DNA from: Hyphomicrobium sp.
GTDB lineage: Bacteria; Pseudomonadota; Alphaproteobacteria; Rhizobiales; Hyphomicrobiaceae
Direction: 5' to 3'
DNA: 64,000 nt
NCBI GenBank assembly: GCA_002928955.1
Contig: PERT01000012.1
Coordinates: 1-64,000 of the forward strand
Part shown: positions 16,444 through 25,225 of the stretch, piece after piece
Position numbering within the stretch: the stretch's first letter is position 1
How the letters are laid out: every line of letters begins with the position of its first letter
Notes under the pieces: generated by a model
Databases searched by the model: none
What the model was told of the DNA's origin: nothing
The model's input: the letters and a program-made list of their open reading frames with translations, nothing else
Made by a program: the position numbers and the translations under genes

Positions 16444-17946
16444 ATGTTCGATATCCTCGGCAACCTTGCCCTCGGCTTTACGGTCGCGCTGACCGTGAAG
16501 AACCTGGCGCTTTGCTTTGCCGGCTGCCTCATCGGCACGCTGATCGGTGTGCTGCCGGGCGTCGGCCCGATCGCCACCATCGCCATGCTGCTGCCAATCA
16601 CCTACGGACTAGACCCGATCGGCGCGCTGATCATGCTGTCGGGAATCTATTATGGCGCCCAGTACGGCGGCTCGACCACGGCCATCCTCGTCAACATTCC
16701 GGGTGAAGCGACCAGCGTGGTCACCACGCTCGATGGCCACCAGATGGCCAAGCAGGGCCGCGCTGGCGTGGCCCTCGGAACTGCCGCAATCGCGTCGTTC
16801 TTCGCCGGCACCTTCGCGACGCTGGTGGTGGCGGGATTGGCCCTGCCCATGACCGCCCTGGCCTTGAAGTTCGGGCCCTCCGACCGCTTCGCTCTCATGG
16901 TGATGGGCCTCGTTTTTGCGGTGGTGCTGGCGCGCGGATCGGTGCCCAAAGCGCTCGCCATGATTGTTCTTGGCATTCTTTTGTCGACAATCGGTACCGA
17001 CGGCGAAACCGGTGAAGACCGGATGACCTTCGGCCTACCGCAAATTTCCGATGGTCTCGATTTCGCAGTCATCGCAATGGGGATCTTCGGATTTGCCGAA
17101 ATCCTGAAAAACCTCGAAAATCCAGAGGCGCGAGACGTGGTGCGCGGCACCATCGGCCGGCTGCTTCCTTCGCGCGACGACTTGAGGGCTTCGGCGGCAC
17201 CTGCCATGCGCGGCACGCTGCTCGGATCATTTCTTGGAATCCTGCCCGGCAACGGCGCAGTGCTGGCACCGTTCGCCTCGTACACGCTCGAGAAGCGCAT
17301 TGCCAAGGATCCGTCTCGCTTCGGCAATGGTGCGATCGAGGGCGTGGCCGGCCCGGAAGCCGCCAACAACGCCGGCGCGCAGACATCTTTCATCCCGCTC
17401 CTCACGCTCGGCATCCCGCCCAACGCGGTGATGGCACTGATGGTCGGCGCGATGACCATCCACGGCCTCATTCCCGGCCCTCAGATCATGTCCAAGCAGC
17501 CTCAGCTGTTCTGGGGACTGATTGCATCGATGTGGATCGGCAATCTCATGCTGTTGATCATCAACCTGCCACTCGTCGGCTTGTGGGTGCGGCTGCTGAA
17601 GGTGCCCTACCGCCTGATGTTCCCGGCGATTCTGCTGTTCTGCTGTATTGGTATCTACTCCATCGGCAACAAGCCCGAGGACGTGATGATGACAGCTGCA
17701 TTCGGTTTCATCGGTTATTCGCTGTTGAAGCTCGGCTTCGAGCCGGCGCCGCTGCTGTTGGGCTTCGTGCTGGGCAGACTGATGGAAGAGAACCTGCGAC
17801 AGGCGATGTCAAAAGCTGGCGCGACCCTTCTGTCGCTGTTTGACAGTCCATTGGCCGCGAGCCTTTTGGTGTTCAGTGCGGTGCTCTTGTTGCTGGCCGT
17901 GCTGCCTGCGGTTCGCAAGAGCCGCGAGGAGGTATTCCAAGAGTAA
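16444..17946 (+). CDS. tctA: Tripartite tricarboxylate transporter large permease TctA
   Basis: A 500-residue integral membrane protein with about 11-12 helices. Family landmarks are GVLPGVGPIATIAMLLP (near residue 36), YYGAQYGGSTTAILVNIPGE (near 70-89) and its internal-repeat counterpart GSFLGILPGNGAVLAPFASY, with TLGIPPNAVMALMVGAM. The two Gly/Pro-rich loops are the inverted-repeat hallmarks of the family. It is the translocating subunit; the substrate is set mainly by the TctC protein encoded downstream. Confidence 0.93.
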   Translation: MFDILGNLALGFTVALTVKNLALCFAGCLIGTLIGVLPGVGPIATIAMLLPITYGLDPIGALIMLSGIYYGAQYGGSTTAILVNIPGEATSVVTTLDGHQMAKQGRAGVALGTAAIASFFAGTFATLVVAGLALPMTALALKFGPSDRFALMVMGLVFAVVLARGSVPKALAMIVLGILLSTIGTDGETGEDRMTFGLPQISDGLDFAVIAMGIFGFAEILKNLENPEARDVVRGTIGRLLPSRDDLRASAAPAMRGTLLGSFLGILPGNGAVLAPFASYTLEKRIAKDPSRFGNGAIEGVAGPEAANNAGAQTSFIPLLTLGIPPNAVMALMVGAMTIHGLIPGPQIMSKQPQLFWGLIASMWIGNLMLLIINLPLVGLWVRLLKVPYRLMFPAILLFCCIGIYSIGNKPEDVMMTAAFGFIGYSLLKLGFEPAPLLLGFVLGRLMEENLRQAMSKAGATLLSLFDSPLAASLLVFSAVLLLLAVLPAVRKSREEVFQE

Positions 17947-18164
17947 CGCCAAAACCGACGAGCCGTCACGTCATTGGCGACGGACAGGCAACGATCTGGT
18001 AGCCGATTGGTCTATAGACAATCGACTTCAGTTGTAATCAAAAGGTAGAAGTTGCACTGCTCGCGCCAATGACGAGCGGGTTTGATCGGGAAAGAGGGTT
18101 TTGCGGTCGTTTCACGGCCAGCGAAATCACGGGAAACGCGCCAAACAGAGGATCCACTCAGCAA

Positions 18165-19241
18165 ATGAATCGTAACGCTTCCAAACTTCTCGCCACGCTC
18201 CTGGCCAGCATTGCGGCCGCAGGCTCGGCACTCGCGGCATATCCTGAGCGGCCGGTCACCATGATCGTACCGTTCGCGGCAGGCGGTCCTACCGACCAGG
18301 TCGCCCGCATCGTCGGCGAACACATGTCGAAGACGCTGGGCCAGACCATCGTCATCGAAAACGTCACGGGCGCAGGCGGCACGACGGGCATTACCCGCGG
18401 CGCCCAGGCCGCCGCCGACGGCTACACGATCATGATGGGTCACATGGGCACCCATGGCGCCGCGCCCGCCCTGTACCCGACCTTGAAATACGATCCGGCG
18501 AAGGACTTCTCTCCTATCGGTTTGGCTGCCGGAACCCCGATCGTCATCGTGGCCAAGAAGGACTTCGCCGCAAAGGACCTCAAGGAGTTCGTCGCCAAGA
18601 TGAAGGCCGACGGACCCAAGCTTAATGAAGGTAACGCGGGTGTGGGCTCGGTGTCGCACACCACCTGCACGCTTCTGACCTCGCAATTGAGCGTCAAGAC
18701 CGCGCGCGTGACCTATAAAGGCACCGGCCCGATGATCAACGACCTCATCGGCGGTCAGATCGACTTCGGCTGCGACCAGATCGTCTCCGTCGCCGAGCAG
18801 ATCAAGGCTGGCACGATCAAGGCCTATGCGATTGCGACGCCAGAGCGCTCTCCTGCTCTCCCCGACCTGCCGACCACCAAGGAAGCGGGCCTGCCCGACT
18901 ACCAGGTCTCGGCCTGGAACGCGATGTTCGCGCCTAAGGGCACGCCGGCCGATGTTGCTGCCAAGCTCAACGACGCGCTGGTCAAGGCGCTCGATGACGA
19001 GGGCACCCGCAAGCGGCTCCTGAACCTTGGCGCGGTAATCCCCGACAAAGCTGGCCGCTCGCCTGCTGCACTGCAAAAGCTGGTCGAGAGCGAAGTCGCC
19101 CGCTGGACGCCGGTCCTGAAGGCCGCCGGAATTTCGGCAGCTGTAAATCCGGCTGCGGCGACCAGCGGCACGCCCCCTCCGGCCGCTGGCGCACCCGCGG
19201 CTGCACCCGCAGCACCGGCGCCGGCTGCCCCTGCCAAGTAG
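18165..19241 (+). CDS. tctC: Tripartite tricarboxylate transporter substrate-binding protein TctC
   Basis: A 358-residue periplasmic binding protein with a Sec signal (ATLLASIAAAGSALA) followed at once by the family start YPERPVTMIVPFAAGGPTD. Other landmarks are ENVTGAGGTTG and, after mid-protein, YKGTGPMINDLIGGQID. The last 30 or so residues are a Pro/Ala-rich tail (PPPAAGAPAAAP) not usual in the family. The start at 18165 puts the signal peptide at the N terminus; an upstream in-frame start at 18069 would bury it. The ligand class (a carboxylate) is inferred from family. The gene is 218 bases after tctA. Confidence 0.9.
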   Translation: MNRNASKLLATLLASIAAAGSALAAYPERPVTMIVPFAAGGPTDQVARIVGEHMSKTLGQTIVIENVTGAGGTTGITRGAQAAADGYTIMMGHMGTHGAAPALYPTLKYDPAKDFSPIGLAAGTPIVIVAKKDFAAKDLKEFVAKMKADGPKLNEGNAGVGSVSHTTCTLLTSQLSVKTARVTYKGTGPMINDLIGGQIDFGCDQIVSVAEQIKAGTIKAYAIATPERSPALPDLPTTKEAGLPDYQVSAWNAMFAPKGTPADVAAKLNDALVKALDDEGTRKRLLNLGAVIPDKAGRSPAALQKLVESEVARWTPVLKAAGISAAVNPAAATSGTPPPAAGAPAAAPAAPAPAAPAK

Positions 19242-19393
19242 GCCAATCGTTGCCTAATTCGAAATGGGCCTTTGACCAAACCGCGCGTAGGCAACACGTT
19301 CGTCCACGCGCGGGGATTGAAAAGCAAGCGAGTGCCAAATCCGCTTTTTAGCAGTCCGACACTGAAAACTATGCAAACCCGAGGAGACGCTGG

Positions 19394-20521
19394 ATGACCA
19401 AAACCACCGACGCAGCAACCCCGTCGCGCCGCAAATTCCTGAAGGGCGGCGCCATCGCCGCGGGCACCGCTGTCGCTGGCACCGTTGCGATGCCGAACGT
19501 CAGTCGTGCTCAAACCGTCAAGATGAAGTTCCAGTCGACGTGGCCGTCGAAGGATATCTTCCATGAGTATGCCGCGGACTTCTCGAAAAAGGTCAACGAC
19601 ATGGCCGGAGGCCGTCTCGAGCTCGAGTTGCTCGCAGCCGGCGCCGTGGTCCCTGCCTTCCAGCTGATCGACGCGGTTTCGACCGGCGTTCTCGATGGCG
19701 GCCATGGCGTTTCGGCCTACTGGTTCGGCAAGAACAAGGCCTTCTCGCTGTTCGGCACCGGCCCTGCACTCGGCATGAATGCTGACCAGATGCTCGGCTG
19801 GATTCGCTTCGGCGGCGGCCGCGAGCTTTATGACGAGCTGATCAATAACATAGCGAAGCTGAACGTTGTCGGCTTCCCCTATGGCCCAATGGGCTGCCAG
19901 CCGCTCGGCTGGTTCAAGAAAGAGATCACCGGTCCGGACGATCTCAAGAACATCAAGTACCGCACGGTTGGACTGTCGGCTGACATGTTCAAGGGGCTTG
20001 GCACCAATGTCACCATTCTTCCAGGCGGCGAGATCGTGCCGGCCATCGACAAGGGCCTGATCGACGGCGCTGAGTTCAATAACCCGTCTTCGGACAAGCT
20101 GCTGGGCTTCCCCGACGTTGCCAAGTTCATGATGGTCCAATCGTTCCACCAGCCGAACGAGTGCTTCGAGATCCTCTTCAACAAGGGCAAGTTCGACGCC
20201 CTTCCGAAAGAGCTCCAGTCTCTCATCCGCGGTGCTGTCGAGGCCTCGTCGTCTGAGCTGTCGTGGAAGGCCATGGACCGCTATTCCAAGGACCTCGAGG
20301 CGATCAAGGCTGCGGGCGTCAAGGTCGTTAAGACTCCTGACAGCGTGCTGAAGGCTCAGCTTGTATCGTGGGACAAGGTCGTCGAGGCTCAATCGGCCGA
20401 CCCGTTCTTCAAGAAAGTCGTCGAAAGCCAGAAGGCTTGGGCCAAGCGCATCGTCGGCTTCGATCAGGAATACACGGCCAACCCGAAGATCGCCTTCGAC
20501 CACATCTTCAAGAAAGCCTAG
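19394..20521 (+). CDS. dctP: TRAP transporter substrate-binding protein DctP (Tat-exported)
   Basis: A 375-residue periplasmic binding protein. It has a Tat leader (SRRKFLKGGAIAAGTA) cut near residue 38, then MKFQSTWPSKDIFHEYA. The conserved middle GWIRFGGGRELYDEL and GWFKKEITGPDDL places it in the COG4663 group, which contains the 2-oxoacid binder TakP and the chloroaromatic binder FcbT1. It probably binds an organic acid. GAGGAGACGCTGG precedes the ATG. A terminator-like hairpin lies between it and dctQ, so binding protein is likely made in excess of permease. Confidence 0.92.
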   Translation: MTKTTDAATPSRRKFLKGGAIAAGTAVAGTVAMPNVSRAQTVKMKFQSTWPSKDIFHEYAADFSKKVNDMAGGRLELELLAAGAVVPAFQLIDAVSTGVLDGGHGVSAYWFGKNKAFSLFGTGPALGMNADQMLGWIRFGGGRELYDELINNIAKLNVVGFPYGPMGCQPLGWFKKEITGPDDLKNIKYRTVGLSADMFKGLGTNVTILPGGEIVPAIDKGLIDGAEFNNPSSDKLLGFPDVAKFMMVQSFHQPNECFEILFNKGKFDALPKELQSLIRGAVEASSSELSWKAMDRYSKDLEAIKAAGVKVVKTPDSVLKAQLVSWDKVVEAQSADPFFKKVVESQKAWAKRIVGFDQEYTANPKIAFDHIFKKA

Positions 20522-20545
20522 ACAACCAACTGAGTTTCGTGGTGT

Positions 20546-20579
20546 GCCGCCGCGGGTGGTGAAATCCCGCGGCGGCTTT
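20546..20579 (+). terminator. GC-rich hairpin between dctP and dctQ
   Basis: A perfect 11-bp stem (20546-20556 with 20566-20576) with a nine-base loop is followed by TTT. The short T-run makes it more likely a partial terminator or 3'-end stabiliser than a full stop, giving more dctP than dctQM message. Confidence 0.75.
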
Positions 20580-20659
20580 GCGTATGGCATGGACACACTC
20601 GAATTTGGCGCGCGCGACAAGCGTGGGCCGGACATGGACGGCGGTCCAAGGGGCGTGAG

Positions 20660-21400
20660 ATGAACAAGTTAATTCCACAGGGACTGTTGATCGGGTCCAT
20701 ATTCAGTTCGATCGGCCTCGTGTTGGCCTACGCGAACACGCAACCGCCGCCGTTCGTTTATTTCGCGGTTCCGATAGGCCTGCTCGTGCTGGCGCTTTTG
20801 GCGTTCGTCGCAACCGAAGGGTGGATCGCGGGTATCGACCAGTTCAACATCTCGATCGGTCAGTATTTTTCCTGGACGATCCTGTTGTTGACGCTGGCCA
20901 TCTGTTACGAGGTCGTCGCTCGCTACGCATTCTATGCTCCGACGAACTGGGCCTATGACGTCAGTTACATGCTCTACGGCATTCTGTTCATGATGGGCGG
21001 TGCGTACGCGATGGCCCGAAATGGCCATGTCCGCGGCGACTTCCTTTACCGGGCATGGCCGCCACGGACGCAGGCCCGGCTGGATCTCATTCTCTACTTC
21101 CTGTTCTTCTTCCCCGGCATTCTGGCTCTGGTCTACTCGGGCTGGGACTTCGCAAGGCTGGCCTACCTCATCAACGAACGATCATCGGCAAGCCCCGATG
21201 GCCCCATCATCTGGCCGTTCAAAGCGATCGTCCCCGTCGTCGGCGTGTTCATGATGTTGCAGGGCATCGTCGAGGTGGCCCGCTGCGTCCAGTGCCTGCA
21301 AACCGGCGAGTGGCCTCAGCGAATCCATGACGTCGAAGAAATGGAAAAGCTGATCCTCGATGAAGCCGAAGCCAAGCGCCTGGCCGAGGAGGGCCGCTGA
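20660..21400 (+). CDS. dctQ: TRAP transporter small permease DctQ
   Basis: A 246-residue membrane protein, longer than the usual 160-180. The extra N terminus contributes two helices (near residues 8-25 and 34-51) before the standard four-helix DctQ core, which includes YEVVARYAFYAPTNWAYDVS and the loop GGAYAMARNGHVRGDF. A charged C-terminal helix (MEKLILDEAEAKRLAEE) follows. The long form occurs in COG4665 partners of COG4663 binding proteins, matching the DctP upstream. Its stop shares one base with the dctM start. Confidence 0.9.
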   Translation: MNKLIPQGLLIGSIFSSIGLVLAYANTQPPPFVYFAVPIGLLVLALLAFVATEGWIAGIDQFNISIGQYFSWTILLLTLAICYEVVARYAFYAPTNWAYDVSYMLYGILFMMGGAYAMARNGHVRGDFLYRAWPPRTQARLDLILYFLFFFPGILALVYSGWDFARLAYLINERSSASPDGPIIWPFKAIVPVVGVFMMLQGIVEVARCVQCLQTGEWPQRIHDVEEMEKLILDEAEAKRLAEEGR

Positions 21401-22995
21401 TGTTCCCCACGAAATCCCGCCGCCCCCAGCTCACACCACTCAAGGCGCTCGCTGGCTGCATCGTCATGCTGGCGATCTATGCCGCCGTATTCTTCATCCC
21501 GTCGTTCGAGGCTGTGGCACAGTCTGCTGCGAAGGGTACCTCGTCGGCGCCTTGGGTCTCCGACGCGGCCATGGGCATCATCATGCTCGTGATATTCCTG
21601 TTCTTCCTGATGCTCGGCTTTCCAATCGCGTTCACACTGATGGCCCTCGGCGTGGCGTTCGGCTACTACGCCATGGGAAACAACGTGTTCCAGCTGTTCG
21701 TTCAGCGCACCTATTCGGTGATGGCCAACGACGTGCTGATCTCGATCCCGCTGTTCCTGTTCATGGGCTACGTGATCGAACGCGCAAACATCCTCGATCG
21801 GCTTTTCCGCTCGATCCAGCTTGCTGCCAATTGGCTGCCCGGCTCGCTCGCTGTCGCGACGCTCGTGACGTGTGCACTGTTCGCAACGGCGACGGGCATT
21901 GTCGGCGCCGTCGTCACGTTGATGGGATTGCTCGCGTTCCCCGCCATGCTCAGAGCCGGCTACGACACACGGATGGCAGCCGGCGTCGTCTGTGCCGGCG
22001 GGTGCCTCGGCATCCTCATTCCGCCGAGCGTCATGCTGATCCTCTATGGCGCGACCGCCGGCGTTTCGGTGGTCAAGCTCTACGCTGCCGCCTTCGTGCC
22101 GGGCGTGATGCTCGCGGGAATGTATATGGTTTACGTGATCATCCGCTGCTGGCTCAACCCGTCGCTCGCTCCGAAACTCCCTGAGTCTGAGCGCAATGTG
22201 CCGATGGCAACGGTTGTTTGGGAGCTGGTCACCGCATTCCTTCCGCTGGCGCTCCTGATCCTGAGCGTGCTCGGCGCGATCATGTTCGGCTTTGCCACGC
22301 CGCAGGAAGCAGCCGCCGTTGGCGCGCTCGGCGCCATCCTGCTTGCGCTCGGCTACCGGACATTCTCGTTCCAGAAACTCAAGGAGAGCGCATACCTGAC
22401 CGCGCGCGCCTCGGCGATGGTCTGCTGGCTGTTCGTCGGATCGGCCGTGTTCTCCGCAGTGTTCGCCTACCTCGGCGGACAAAAGCTGGTGGAAGATTTC
22501 ATCCTCGGCCTCAATCTGTCGCCGTTCTGGTTCCTGATCCTGACACAAGCCATCATCTTCGTGCTCGGATGGCCGCTCGAGTGGACCGAAATCATCGTCA
22601 TCTTCCTGCCGATCTTCCTGCCGCTGCTCGATGATTTCTGCATCGATCCGCTGTTCTTCGGCGTGCTCGTCGCTTTGAACCTGCAGACCTCGTTCCTATC
22701 GCCACCCGTCGCCATGGCGCCCTTCTATTTGAAGGGCGTCGCGCCGAAGAACGTGACGATCGACGAGATTTTCTCGGGCGTCATGCCGTTCCTCTACATC
22801 GTCGTGCTTTGCATGATCTTGTTCTACGCCTTCCCGGTCATCGGCATGGGCTTGCCAGGCTATCTCTACGGCCACAAGTCGCCCAAGTGCGAACCGAAGA
22901 AGGCGGCGACGCTGATCGAGGACGGAAAGATTGCTTCGGTAGCGCCAGGCGAGCCTAGCTCGTGCCGCTGGAAATCGAGCTACAAGCCGGCATGA
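21400..22995 (+). CDS. dctM: TRAP transporter large permease DctM
   Basis: A 531-residue membrane protein with about 13 helices; it carries substrate with sodium in the IT superfamily. Landmarks are GFPIAFTLMALGVAFG, SIPLFLFMGYVIERA, LLAFPAMLRAGYD and GCLGILIPPSVMLILYG, and late in the protein LGWPLEWTEIIVIFLPIF with LNLQTSFLSPPVAMAPFYLK. The last 45 residues are a hydrophilic tail. Its TGA overlaps the ATG of the amidase gene (ATGA), so the amidase is translationally coupled. Confidence 0.93.
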   Translation: MFPTKSRRPQLTPLKALAGCIVMLAIYAAVFFIPSFEAVAQSAAKGTSSAPWVSDAAMGIIMLVIFLFFLMLGFPIAFTLMALGVAFGYYAMGNNVFQLFVQRTYSVMANDVLISIPLFLFMGYVIERANILDRLFRSIQLAANWLPGSLAVATLVTCALFATATGIVGAVVTLMGLLAFPAMLRAGYDTRMAAGVVCAGGCLGILIPPSVMLILYGATAGVSVVKLYAAAFVPGVMLAGMYMVYVIIRCWLNPSLAPKLPESERNVPMATVVWELVTAFLPLALLILSVLGAIMFGFATPQEAAAVGALGAILLALGYRTFSFQKLKESAYLTARASAMVCWLFVGSAVFSAVFAYLGGQKLVEDFILGLNLSPFWFLILTQAIIFVLGWPLEWTEIIVIFLPIFLPLLDDFCIDPLFFGVLVALNLQTSFLSPPVAMAPFYLKGVAPKNVTIDEIFSGVMPFLYIVVLCMILFYAFPVIGMGLPGYLYGHKSPKCEPKKAATLIEDGKIASVAPGEPSSCRWKSSYKPA

Positions 22996-24326
22996 GCGAA
23001 CTTACGCACCTCACAGCCACAGCCGCGGCGGACGCCATCCGCCGCGGTGATACCACCAGCGAAGCGCTGGTCTCCGCCTGCTTGAATCGCATCGCCGCGC
23101 GCGACGGCGAGATTGGCGCCTTCGCGCACCTCGATCCTGGGCAGGCACTGGCTGACGCCCGCCGTGCTGACAATGATCGCAGATCTGGCCGTGGCACCGG
23201 CCCGCTCAACGGCGTGCCCATCGCCCTCAAAGACATCATCGACACCGCCGGCCGGCCGACGGAGAACGGCTCCGCCATTTTTCACGGCCGCCGGCCGATG
23301 CATGACGCGGCCGTAGTTACCACCCTGAAGAACGCGGGTGCGGTCATTCTCGGCAAAACAGTGAGCACCGAACTCGCACTTCTGACGCCCGCGAGAACGC
23401 GAAATCCCCTCAATACCGACCACACACCCGGTGGGTCGTCGGCTGGATCGGCAGCGGCGGTCGCCGACCACATGGTTCCGGTGGCCATCGGCACGCAGAC
23501 CGCGGGCTCTGTTCTCAGGCCTGCTTCCTATTGCGGCATCTATGGCTTCAAGCCGACGCTCGGGCTCATACCGCGCTCGGGCATCCTGATGCAGTCGCAC
23601 ACGCTCGACACCGTGGGCGTGCTCGCGCGGTCGGTCGAGGACTTGGCGCTTCTGGCCGACGTGATGGCAGCCCAAGACCCGTTCGATGCGGTCAGCTACG
23701 CACGCAGCCAACCCAACCTGCTTTCGATTGCGCGGTCGGCGAGCCCAATCCCGCCGATCTTCGCCGTCGTGAGGACGACCGCCTGGGACACGGATGCGAC
23801 AGCGGTCATGAAGGCCGCCTTCGATGAATTGATCGACGCGCTCGGCGACCACTGCGAAGTGATCGATCTCGTTTCATCTGGCGATGCGATCGAAGCACAA
23901 CGAATAGTTCAACTGGCCGAGAACGCCGCCTACTACGGCCCGCTCATCAAGCGCGCACCCGAGCTGTTCTCGGACGGTCTTAAGGCCCGTCTCGCGGCCG
24001 GACTTGCCGTTCCTGCGCATGAGTACGTGGACGCGGTCCGCGTCCGTGACGACCTCTACGGCGTTATCGACGAGATCACGACGAATTATTCGGCAATCCT
24101 TACGCTCGCCGCTCCCGGTCCCGCACCGAAACTAAGTGACGGCATCACCGGCTCGCCCATCTTCAACGGGCTCTGGACGTACTACGGCTGTCCCTGCGTC
24201 TCGATCCCATTGTTGGAAGCCGATGGCTTGCCCATGGGCGCGCAGCTTGTGGGTGCGCGTGGCGATGATGGAAGGCTACTGCGCACTGCCAAATGGCTCG
24301 CCGGGCACGTGGCAAGCCTCGCCTGA
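22992..24326 (+). CDS. Amidase (amidase signature family)
   Basis: A 444-residue amidase signature enzyme with the Ser-cisSer-Lys triad: Lys in GVPIALKDIID, the cis-Ser in PGGSSAGSAAAVAD, and the nucleophile Ser in GTQTAGSVLRPASY. It hydrolyses a carboxamide to acid and ammonia; the substrate is not predictable. The coupled start (ATG at 22992 inside the dctM stop) suggests it acts on what the TRAP system imports, or on a precursor of it. It is slightly shorter than many family members but complete in core motifs. Confidence 0.9.
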   Translation: MSELTHLTATAAADAIRRGDTTSEALVSACLNRIAARDGEIGAFAHLDPGQALADARRADNDRRSGRGTGPLNGVPIALKDIIDTAGRPTENGSAIFHGRRPMHDAAVVTTLKNAGAVILGKTVSTELALLTPARTRNPLNTDHTPGGSSAGSAAAVADHMVPVAIGTQTAGSVLRPASYCGIYGFKPTLGLIPRSGILMQSHTLDTVGVLARSVEDLALLADVMAAQDPFDAVSYARSQPNLLSIARSASPIPPIFAVVRTTAWDTDATAVMKAAFDELIDALGDHCEVIDLVSSGDAIEAQRIVQLAENAAYYGPLIKRAPELFSDGLKARLAAGLAVPAHEYVDAVRVRDDLYGVIDEITTNYSAILTLAAPGPAPKLSDGITGSPIFNGLWTYYGCPCVSIPLLEADGLPMGAQLVGARGDDGRLLRTAKWLAGHVASLA

Positions 24327-24528
24327 CCGTGTCCGGGAGGCTGCGCGGGACGGCGTGGCCGGTACGGGTGACCGACGCACGCCCACGGTATTTCACCTTC
24401 TGTTAACCAAAATTTATACTCTGTTAGGCATGATCCGGAAGGTCTGACCCTGTTCGAGCCGTTCCTGTGTTTCCTGTTCAGCTTATCCGAGGACGCCTTT
24501 GTCAATCCCGTTTTCGGGCGGTAGCGCC

Positions 24529-25170
24529 ATGCGCGCGGCCCTCGCCACCACACTTTTGATTGCAGCCCTTTTCACCTCGAAGCTGGCGCATGCGCAGTTT
24601 GCCCCTTCTCCCATCTGGACCGGCGCTTATGCCGGTGTTCATGGCGGTATGAACTGGAGCGAGGTCGACTGGACCGGAGGCGCTTCATTCGCCAGCGAAA
24701 ACGCTACATATGGCGGGCATCTCGGTATTAATGTCGGCTTGGGCTTTGCGGTGATCGGCGTCGAAGGCGACCTCAGTTTAGACAATGCCCAGTACAGCCT
24801 TGCCGCAGGGGTTGGCGGGCTCACCTACGGAGCCGATGCAAAGGCCACTGGAACCCTGCGCGGCCGGCTGGGTTTGCCGTTGGGCCCTGCCTTGATTTAT
24901 GCCACCGCTGGTTATGCATGGGCCGATTTCGACGTCACGTATCGCAACGGCGCTGGCACCTCGATCGAACGTTCCAGCGGCTTTCAAGGTATCGTCTACG
25001 GTGTCGGAGTCGAAGCCCTGGTGCTGCCAAAGTTTACGGTGCGGCTCGAAGCCCTGCAATTCGACTACAGCACGTCGAAGATCGATCTCGGCTCGCTTGG
25101 GCGGTCGACGGATTCGTTCGACCCGAGCTCGGCCGTGGTCCGCGTGGGCGTGAGCTATCACCTCAACTGA
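24529..25170 (+). CDS. Outer membrane beta-barrel protein (Omp25/31-like)
   Basis: A 213-residue outer-membrane protein. The signal peptide is MRAALATTLLIAALFTSKLAHA, shown here to its cleavage region. The mature part starts with WTGAYAGVHGGMNW, the typical first strand of alphaproteobacterial Omp25/31-type eight-stranded barrels, and it ends VRVGVSYHLN with an aromatic/hydrophobic last strand. The ATG at 24529 is preferred over an in-frame TTG at 24499. It stands alone after a T-rich intergenic stretch (24395-24425) that may hold its promoter. Confidence 0.85.
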   Translation: MRAALATTLLIAALFTSKLAHAQFAPSPIWTGAYAGVHGGMNWSEVDWTGGASFASENATYGGHLGINVGLGFAVIGVEGDLSLDNAQYSLAAGVGGLTYGADAKATGTLRGRLGLPLGPALIYATAGYAWADFDVTYRNGAGTSIERSSGFQGIVYGVGVEALVLPKFTVRLEALQFDYSTSKIDLGSLGRSTDSFDPSSAVVRVGVSYHLN

Positions 25171-25225
25171 AGCCCCGTGACCCCCGCCGGTCGATGTTTC
25201 GCGTCGACCGGCGGCAACTTCGCAC

